Assembly (NCBI GenBank): GCA_964390495.1
Contig: CAYMIN010000003.1
Coordinates: 124,001 to 188,000, forward strand
DNA from: UBA11051 sp964390495
Lineage (GTDB): Bacteria; Armatimonadota; Zipacnadia; Zipacnadales; UBA11051
Direction of reading: 5' to 3'
DNA: 64,000 nucleotides
Below, piece after piece: positions 58,806 through 64,000 of this stretch; position 1 is the stretch's first letter; the number at the start of each line of letters is the position of its first letter. Both the position numbers and the translations under genes were made by a program. Below the pieces are notes generated by a model. The model made no database searches, was not told the DNA's origin, and saw only the letters and a list, made by a program, of their open reading frames with translations.

Positions 58806-59039
58806 ACACTCTCTCCACTGCGGTCGCGTAGCTCAGGCATCCTGCCCGAGGCCGTTGTCATTGAATCATTGCGGGGGGCCGCATACGAGGCCTGAGCTTG
58901 TCGAAGGCCGAGAATCCGGCCCAGCCGTTGCCGTTCTCCCCTCTCCCCGTGGGAAAGGGACAGGGTGAGGGGTGCCGTTGCCTTACTCCGCTTTCACCTC
59001 ATGCCCCCTCCTCAAATACCGGTAGGCCTATGTCTGCTC
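58806..59039. repeat. Intergenic repeat island before argC
   Basis: CCTGAGCTTGTCGAAGGCC at 58891-58909 and bases 58914-58930 have counterparts at 22048-22066 and 22127-22143. GGGGGGCCGCATACGAGG at 58873-58890 resembles 22092-22109. A CTCCCCTCTCCCCGTGGGA...AGGGTGAGGGG element at 58935-58972 is like a very widespread bacterial intergenic repeat. No gene is supported. Confidence 0.65.
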
Positions 59040-59068
59040 TTGACGCTGCTGAGGCCGTATGCTACACT
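59040..59068 (+). promoter_or_regulatory. Promoter of the arginine operon
   Basis: TTGACG (59040-59045), a 17-base spacer and TACACT (59063-59068), the same hexamer type as at efp. The start of transcription would be about 170 bases before argC. No clear ARG-box palindrome was identified in the leader. Confidence 0.65.
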
Positions 59069-59244
59069 ACCGCCGACACCCGGAGCGAAACGCTATGCTA
59101 GACACGCGCAGAAGCTGCAATTCAATCGGCTGTTGGGTACTCCGCGCTAGGCGCGGCTAGTACATCCTGCGTAGTGAATAGCGAGGCATGTGTCTTGATG
59201 CCGCCCGAAGTCAGGGGGGCATTATTTATTTTGGGGGTACGGAA

Positions 59245-60303
59245 ATGACGACCACGCACAAGCAGATTGCGGTACTGGGCGCTTCCGGCTATGGCGGCGT
59301 CGAGTTCCTACGCCTGGCTGCCGAGCATCCTCACCTGGAGGTCACCTACTGCGCCGGACATACCAGTGCCGGCGAGAGAATCGGCGACCTCTACCCGCAC
59401 TTGCCGCCGCCGTTGGGTGACATCGTGCTGGGCGACATCGCCGTTGAGAAGGCCGCCGCGGCCGCCGACATTTTGGTATTCTGCCTGCCGCACAGCGCCG
59501 GCATGGACATGGTCGCCGAGGCCTATCGCATGGGCAAGACCGTAGTGGACTTCTCGGCCGATTACCGCCTCCAGGACCCTGTCGAGTACGAGGCCTATTA
59601 TCAGGTCAAGCATACCCACCCACAACTGCTAGCGGAGGCGGTCTATGGGCTGCCCGAGCTGCATCGCGACGAAATCATCGGCTCGCGCTTCATCGCGGTG
59701 CCGGGCTGCTATCCGACCGGGGTGATTCTGGCGCTGGCTCCGGCGGTCGCGCACGGGATTATTTCTACCGACATGCTGATTGCTGATAGCAAGTCCGGCG
59801 TCTCGGGCGCGGGTCGCGGGGCCTCCCTGACGACTCATTTCGCGGAGGTGACCGAGTCGCTGACAGCCTACAAAGTCGCCAGCCACCGGCACACACCGGA
59901 AATGGACCAGGAGCTGACCGCCCTGCAGGACGGCGGGAAACTGCAGGTCACCTTTGTGCCACACCTGGCCCCGCAGATCCGCGGCATTCTCAGCACCTGC
60001 TATGCCCATCTCGCCGCCGACATGACCCTCGCTGAGGTTCATCAGGTCTATGCAGATTTCTATGCGGACGAGCCGTTTGTGCATGTCCATCCGCTCGGCA
60101 AGCTACCAGCCACTAAGCACGTCAGTGGGACCAACCGCTGCGACGTAGGCGTGGCGCTTGACGAGCGCACCGGCCGACTGGTGGCTGTCTCGGCGGTGGA
60201 CAATTTGATTAAGGGCCTAGCCGGCGCGGCGCTGCAGTGCCTCAATCTTGCTTGCGGCTGGGAGGAGACCACCGGCCTGCCGCTGGTGGCATACTGGCCT
60301 TGA
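59245..60303 (+). CDS. argC: N-acetyl-gamma-glutamyl-phosphate reductase
   Basis: About 352 residues from the ATG at 59245 (GGGGGTACGGAA upstream). It reduces N-acetylglutamyl phosphate with NADPH. IAVLGASGYGGVEFLRL is the nucleotide-binding motif, VPGCYPTG holds the catalytic Cys, and SGVSGAGRGA, VASHRHTPEM and FVPHLAPQIRGILSTCYAHL are family signatures. First gene of argC-argJ-argB-argD. Confidence 0.97.
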   Translation: MTTTHKQIAVLGASGYGGVEFLRLAAEHPHLEVTYCAGHTSAGERIGDLYPHLPPPLGDIVLGDIAVEKAAAAADILVFCLPHSAGMDMVAEAYRMGKTVVDFSADYRLQDPVEYEAYYQVKHTHPQLLAEAVYGLPELHRDEIIGSRFIAVPGCYPTGVILALAPAVAHGIISTDMLIADSKSGVSGAGRGASLTTHFAEVTESLTAYKVASHRHTPEMDQELTALQDGGKLQVTFVPHLAPQIRGILSTCYAHLAADMTLAEVHQVYADFYADEPFVHVHPLGKLPATKHVSGTNRCDVGVALDERTGRLVAVSAVDNLIKGLAGAALQCLNLACGWEETTGLPLVAYWP

Positions 60304-60324
60304 ACGGCGAACGGCAACAGCTTT

Positions 60325-60354
60325 GGGAGACCCTTTTTGCAAAAAGGGTCTCCC
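60325..60354. repeat. Perfect 30-base palindrome between argC and argJ
   Basis: Arm GGGAGACCCTTTTTG is followed by its exact complement, a 30-base perfect palindrome, then CCCAAACCCCTTCCC. It contains T5 and A5 runs, so it may end transcription in both directions or act as a transcript-stabilising element inside the arg operon. The form recalls intergenic palindromes seen in other bacteria. Confidence 0.75.
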
Positions 60355-60429
60355 CAAACCCCTTCCCAAAAACTCTTGTGCAGGGCGGGCAGTGGCTCAG
60401 GCGATCACAGGTATGGAGGACAATTCGCG

Positions 60430-61680
60430 ATGGCAGATTGTGTTGACATAAACGAAATCAGCGGCGGAGTACTGGCCGCGCAGGGATTTGTGGCCGGCGC
60501 CATTGCCGGCGGCATCAAGCCCCCGCCGGCCCTGGACCTAGTGATGATTCATTCCCAGTATCCGGCGTCCGCCGCCGCGACGGTAACGCGCAACGTATTC
60601 CGCGCTGCGCCGACGTACATCACTCAGGAGGCCGTCGCCGACGGCAAGGCCCGCACCATCATCATCAACTCCGGCAATGCCAACGCCGGCACCGGCGCGC
60701 AGGGGATGAAGGACGCCCGGCAGATGGCCACTCTGGCCGCGAAGGTGACCGGGGTTGCGGTGTCGGAGGTGATCGTCTGCTCCACCGGCCACATCGGCGA
60801 CCTCATGCCGATGGACAAGGTAGCCGCCGGCATCGCGCAGCTTGGCGGCCAGCTTGGGCGCGACAATCCCGAAAAGATCGCCCGCGGCATCATGACTACT
60901 GATACGGTGCCCAAGCATTGCGCCGTCGAGTTCAGCATCGGCGGCAAAACCGCGCGGCTCGGCGGCATCTGCAAGGGCGCAGGGATGATCTGCCCCAACA
61001 TGGCGACCATGCTCTGCTTCATCACCACCGACGCTGCCGTCGAGGCCGCCGCTCTGCACAGCGCCCTGCAGTGGTGTGTCGCCCGCTCGTTCAACTGCAT
61101 CAGTGTTGATGGTGATATGAGCACCAATGACACCGTCGCGCTGCTAGCTAACGGGCAGGCCGGCAATGAGCCGATTAGCGACGAGGCCTCGGCGGCTTTC
61201 TTGACTTTCCGCGACGCGCTTGAGTACGTCACTCAGGACCTAGCCAAGCAGATTGCCGCCGACGGTGAGGGCGCAACGAAGTTTGTTACCGTCAAAATCA
61301 CCGGGGCCGCCAGTTACGAGGAAGCGCGCACCGCCGGCCGCGCGGTGACCAACTACAGCCTGCTCAAGGCCGCTGTCTATGGCGGCGACTTCAACTGGGG
61401 GCGCATCGCCGCCGCGGTCGGTAGTAGTGAGGTCCCCTTCGATCCCGACCGGGCCGCAATCACGCTCTGCGGCATCACCGTCTTCGCCAATGGCCAGGTG
61501 CAGGACTTCGACCTCCAGGACGGCCGCGCCAAGATGGCCGCGAAACAGGTCGAGATCGAGATAGACCTGGCCCGAGGCGACGAAGACCTGACGCTCTGGA
61601 CCTGCGATCTGACCCCGGAGTACGTGCACTTCAACGCCGAATATGACGCTGCGGAACTGGCCGGAGCAGAGACGGATTGA
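60430..61680 (+). CDS. argJ: Glutamate N-acetyltransferase / amino-acid acetyltransferase
   Basis: About 416 residues. ArgJ moves the acetyl group from N-acetylornithine to glutamate, closing the cyclic arginine pathway. It is self-cleaving: the site Ala192-Thr193 lies in KGAGMICPNMATMLCFITTDA; Thr193 becomes the nucleophile. NSGNANAGTGAQG, CSTGHIGDLMPMDKV and SVDGDMSTNDTVALLANG are other signatures. GGAGG lies ten bases before the ATG. No argA is needed if it is bifunctional. Confidence 0.97.
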   Translation: MADCVDINEISGGVLAAQGFVAGAIAGGIKPPPALDLVMIHSQYPASAAATVTRNVFRAAPTYITQEAVADGKARTIIINSGNANAGTGAQGMKDARQMATLAAKVTGVAVSEVIVCSTGHIGDLMPMDKVAAGIAQLGGQLGRDNPEKIARGIMTTDTVPKHCAVEFSIGGKTARLGGICKGAGMICPNMATMLCFITTDAAVEAAALHSALQWCVARSFNCISVDGDMSTNDTVALLANGQAGNEPISDEASAAFLTFRDALEYVTQDLAKQIAADGEGATKFVTVKITGAASYEEARTAGRAVTNYSLLKAAVYGGDFNWGRIAAAVGSSEVPFDPDRAAITLCGITVFANGQVQDFDLQDGRAKMAAKQVEIEIDLARGDEDLTLWTCDLTPEYVHFNAEYDAAELAGAETD

Positions 61681-61727
61681 CGATACCGGCCCGTGGCTTG
61701 CTGCGGGCACCGAAACAGGTGAGGCCA

Positions 61728-62621
61728 ATGGATAAGCACGGCAGCCCGGCGAACGGGCGAGCACGCACCCTGATTGAGGCCCTGCCCTACATCAGAATGT
61801 GGGCCGGCAAGACTATGGTCGTTAAGTACGGTGGTGCGGCCATGACCGATCCCGCCCTCCAACACAGCGTGATGCGCGACCTGGTACTGATGCACTATGT
61901 CGGCGTGCGCGTCGTGATGGTGCATGGCGGCGGGCCTAAGATCAGCCAGATGATGGAGCGGCTCGGCCATCAGCCGCAGTTCCTCGGCGGCCTGCGGGTC
62001 ACCGACGAAGCCACCATGGAGATCGTGCAGATGGTGCTGGTCGGCTCGGTCAGCCAGGAGTTGGTCGCCTTGCTCAATGCCGAGGGCGTGCCGGCAGTCG
62101 GTTTGTCGGGTCATGACGCCAATATTGTTAAAGCGCACAAGCTCGACTCGCCAGCGGGGGATTTAGGTTTCGTCGGGGAGGTCAGCCACGTTGACACGCG
62201 CCTGATCGAGACCCTGACGGTCGCCGGCTACCCGGTCGTGCTTAGCTCCATCGGGGCCGGCGAGGGCCGCCAGAGCTTCAATATCAATGCTGACGCGATG
62301 GCCTGTGCCGTGGCCCAAGCCCTCAACGCCGAGAAGCTGATCGTGCTGAGCGATGTGCCGGGTGTACTGGCGGACCCCGCCGATGAGGCCAGCGTCATCA
62401 GCGCTCTGGCGACGGCCGATGCGCTCAAGCTCATAGAAGAGGGGACGGTGAGTGAGGGCATGATCCCCAAGCTTGAGGCCGCCGTGGACGCCATCGAGAA
62501 CGGCGTCAACAGTGTGCACATGATAGATGGTCGCATGGAGCACTCGCTGATCATGGAGCTGTTCACCGACGAGGGCGTCGGCACGATGATCGTGGCCGAG
62601 GAAGGCGCAGAGCATGACTAA
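61728..62621 (+). CDS. argB: Acetylglutamate kinase
   Basis: About 297 residues from the ATG at 61728 (GGTGAGG upstream). TMVVKYGGAAM holds the catalytic Lys, VVMVHGGGPKI the glycine loop, and ALNAEKLIVLSDVPGVLAD and GMIPKLEAAVDAIENGV the ATP site. The N-terminal helix RARTLIEALPYIRMWAGK is the type found in arginine-inhibited hexameric enzymes, so feedback inhibition is likely. The end overlaps argD by eight bases. Confidence 0.97.
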   Translation: MDKHGSPANGRARTLIEALPYIRMWAGKTMVVKYGGAAMTDPALQHSVMRDLVLMHYVGVRVVMVHGGGPKISQMMERLGHQPQFLGGLRVTDEATMEIVQMVLVGSVSQELVALLNAEGVPAVGLSGHDANIVKAHKLDSPAGDLGFVGEVSHVDTRLIETLTVAGYPVVLSSIGAGEGRQSFNINADAMACAVAQALNAEKLIVLSDVPGVLADPADEASVISALATADALKLIEEGTVSEGMIPKLEAAVDAIENGVNSVHMIDGRMEHSLIMELFTDEGVGTMIVAEEGAEHD

Positions 62622-63807
62622 TGAAGAGGCCGCCCAACTGACTGAGCAGTACCTGATGCCCACCTACTCGCAATTGCCGGTAGCTTTCGTGCGCGGTGCC
62701 GGCAGCCGGCTGTGGGACGCCGACGGCAAGCAGTACCTGGACTTCGTCGCCGGCATCGCGGTGCTAGGGCCCGGTCACTGCCATCCGAAGGTGACCGCCG
62801 CCGTCTGCGAGCAGGCTCACAAGCTGATGCACACCTCCAACCTCTACCACATCCCGCCGCAGGCCCAGCTAGCCGCGAAGCTGGTGCAGCTTTCTTGTGC
62901 CGACCGCGCTTTCTTCTGCAACAGCGGCGCGGAGGCCAACGAGGCGGCTATCAAACTCGCACGCAAATGGGCCGGCCTGCACCGCTCGCCTGGCTGTCGC
63001 GATATCATCACCGCCAACCTCAGTTTCCACGGCCGCACGCTCCTGACGGTCACCGCCACCGGCCAGGAGAAGTACCGCAAGGCCTTTTATCCGCTGCCGG
63101 CCGGGTTCAAGTATGTGGACTTCAGCGACCTGGCTGCTCTGCAGGCGGCGATTGACGAGAATACCTGTGCGGTGATGCTGGAGCCGATTCAGGCCGAAGG
63201 CGGCATCAACGTCCCGGAGCCCGGATACCTGCCCCAGGTCAAAGAGCTCTGCGAGCAGCACAATATTCTGTTGATCCTCGACGAGGTCCAGACCGGTATG
63301 GGGCGCACCGGTGACTGGTTCGGCTACATGGATGAGGGCGTCGAGCCGGACATTTTCACTATGGCCAAGTCACTCGGCGGCGGCTTCCCGATTGGCGCCT
63401 GCCTGGCCAAAGAGCATGTCGCCGAGGCCTTCGAGCCGGGCGATCATGCTGCCACCTTCGGCGGCAATCATCTGGCCTGCGCCGCAGCCCTGGCAGCGCT
63501 AGATGCCATCGAGACCGAAGGCATGGTGGCCCATGCCAAGGCAATGGGGCGGTATTTCAAGCAGCGGGTGGAGGCGCTCAAGGCCGACTGCCGCTATCTC
63601 GCCGGAGTGCGCGGTCGCGGGTTACTACTGGGGCTGGAGTTGCAGGATATAGACGGACGCGAGTTGCAGAAGGTCTGTTTGGAGAACGGCCTGGTGGTCA
63701 ATGCCCTCCGCGAGGACCTATTGCGCATTGCCCCTCCGCTGAACATCACCGAGGGCGATATTGATGAGGGCCTGGACATCATCGTGACGGCGACGGCGAA
63801 CTGCTGA
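62614..63807 (+). CDS. argD: Acetylornithine aminotransferase
   Basis: A 397-residue class III PLP aminotransferase: YLDFVAGIAVLGPGHCHPKV, FFCNSGAEANEAAIKLARKW, FHGRTLLTVTATGQEKY, LILDEVQTGMGRTGDWFGY and the PLP Lys in FTMAKSLGGGFPIGA. It overlaps argB by eight bases. argF, argG and argH are not in the window; they may lie beyond the right edge. Confidence 0.97.
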   Translation: MTNEEAAQLTEQYLMPTYSQLPVAFVRGAGSRLWDADGKQYLDFVAGIAVLGPGHCHPKVTAAVCEQAHKLMHTSNLYHIPPQAQLAAKLVQLSCADRAFFCNSGAEANEAAIKLARKWAGLHRSPGCRDIITANLSFHGRTLLTVTATGQEKYRKAFYPLPAGFKYVDFSDLAALQAAIDENTCAVMLEPIQAEGGINVPEPGYLPQVKELCEQHNILLILDEVQTGMGRTGDWFGYMDEGVEPDIFTMAKSLGGGFPIGACLAKEHVAEAFEPGDHAATFGGNHLACAAALAALDAIETEGMVAHAKAMGRYFKQRVEALKADCRYLAGVRGRGLLLGLELQDIDGRELQKVCLENGLVVNALREDLLRIAPPLNITEGDIDEGLDIIVTATANC

Positions 63808-63840
63808 CACCTCCCACCGCGGAAGCCACACGGAAGGCGA

Positions 63841-63903
63841 GAGGACCTGGAAATGATTGTGATGGCAGCGCCGAGTTGTTGACAGCTCCCACCGCCGAAG
63901 CCT
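63841..63903 (+). repeat. Imperfect duplicate of the argD 3' end
   Basis: The sequence around the argD stop (about 63768-63827) is repeated imperfectly at about 63841-63903: EGLDIIVTATANC then stop against EDLEMIVMAAPSC then stop, followed in both by GCTCCCACCGC/CCTCCCACCGC and GAAGCC. Differences fall largely at codon third positions. The remaining bases to 64000 have no clear gene. Confidence 0.55.
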
Positions 63904-64000
63904 GAGCGAATGCGGGGCTTCCCGAGCATTGTCGCGTGGGGCGGCCTTGCGCGCCGTCGTGTCCGCCATAGCCTTGGCGAAGGCGGAAGCTTCAGCGAAG

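Noticed and set aside
1..64000. CRISPR arrays, rRNA, IS elements or prophage
   Set aside because: No regularly spaced repeats, transposase, integrase or phage proteins were found; the repeats present are short intergenic palindromes.

Overview
The window looks like a chromosomal contig of a GC-rich, anaerobic or facultatively anaerobic bacterium, most probably a member of Armatimonadota. The best taxonomic clue is the pilin-like gene at 19991-20734, whose N-terminus (FTLIELLVVIAIIAILAAIL, then FPVFARAREKARQ) and C-terminal H-x-DG-type ending are the style of the very numerous Armatimonadota/planctomycete-type prepilins. The accB-accC-DUF2273-nusB-xseA-xseB-dxs-nadK-recN order is an old bacterial arrangement that does not fix the phylum. 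No rRNA, tRNA, IS element, phage or CRISPR array was seen.

Layout. 1-20.7 kb is read almost entirely leftwards: an edge-truncated alkaline-phosphatase-superfamily gene, a discoidin+SGNH lipoprotein, nadC-panD-panC, a type II secretion/type IV pilus F protein, folK, ftsH, tilS, purC, hom-thrC, a LamG protein with a large sugar-hydrolase-like protein, an ECF transporter (S, T, A plus an FmdE-like protein) and the prepilin. 21.0-22.0 kb (rightward) is hypA-hypB. 22.5-33.3 kb (leftward) is a 15-gene operon for a membrane-bound group 4 [NiFe] hydrogenase-like complex. 33.5-39.2 kb (rightward) holds a deacetylase-like protein, a DUF3604/PHP protein, two amidohydrolases and a secreted protein. 39.1-43.5 kb has a membrane protein, a NagB-like protein and a five-SH3b NlpC/P60 peptidase. 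43.9-63.8 kb (rightward) has efp, accB-like, pseudopilin, accC, DUF2273, nusB, xseAB, dxs, a TPR protein, nadK, recN, a four-subunit 2-oxoacid:ferredoxin oxidoreductase, a translin homologue and argC-argJ-argB-argD.

The most interesting part is the hydrogenase operon. It carries one membrane arm (two antiporter-like pumps, NuoK-, MbhD/E-, NuoA- and NuoH-like proteins) but two complete sets of peripheral proteins. One set (22495-26178) keeps all four Cys ligands of a NiFe site. The other (26236-28630) has two of these four ligands changed to Glu and Asp, has one cluster-binding Cys of its NuoB-like subunit changed to Gly, and is clearly lower in GC than its surroundings (45-50% against about 63% in hand-counted samples). 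It looks like a transferred module inserted into a hydrogenase operon, giving a complex that could exchange heads. The operon has a near-consensus promoter and a terminator-like hairpin that abuts the first start codon; two of its genes (mbhJ-like, nuoL-like) lack a normal start codon at the expected place. Nickel handling is next door: hypAB and an ECF transporter. The 2-oxoacid:ferredoxin oxidoreductase at 55.4-58.1 kb could supply reduced ferredoxin to it (inference).

Other points of note: a biotin-carrier-like protein with Arg in place of the biotinylated Lys, next to accC; a bacterial translin; and a network of mosaic intergenic repeats at about 0.3, 22.1, 47.4 and 58.9 kb, besides a family of short hairpins.
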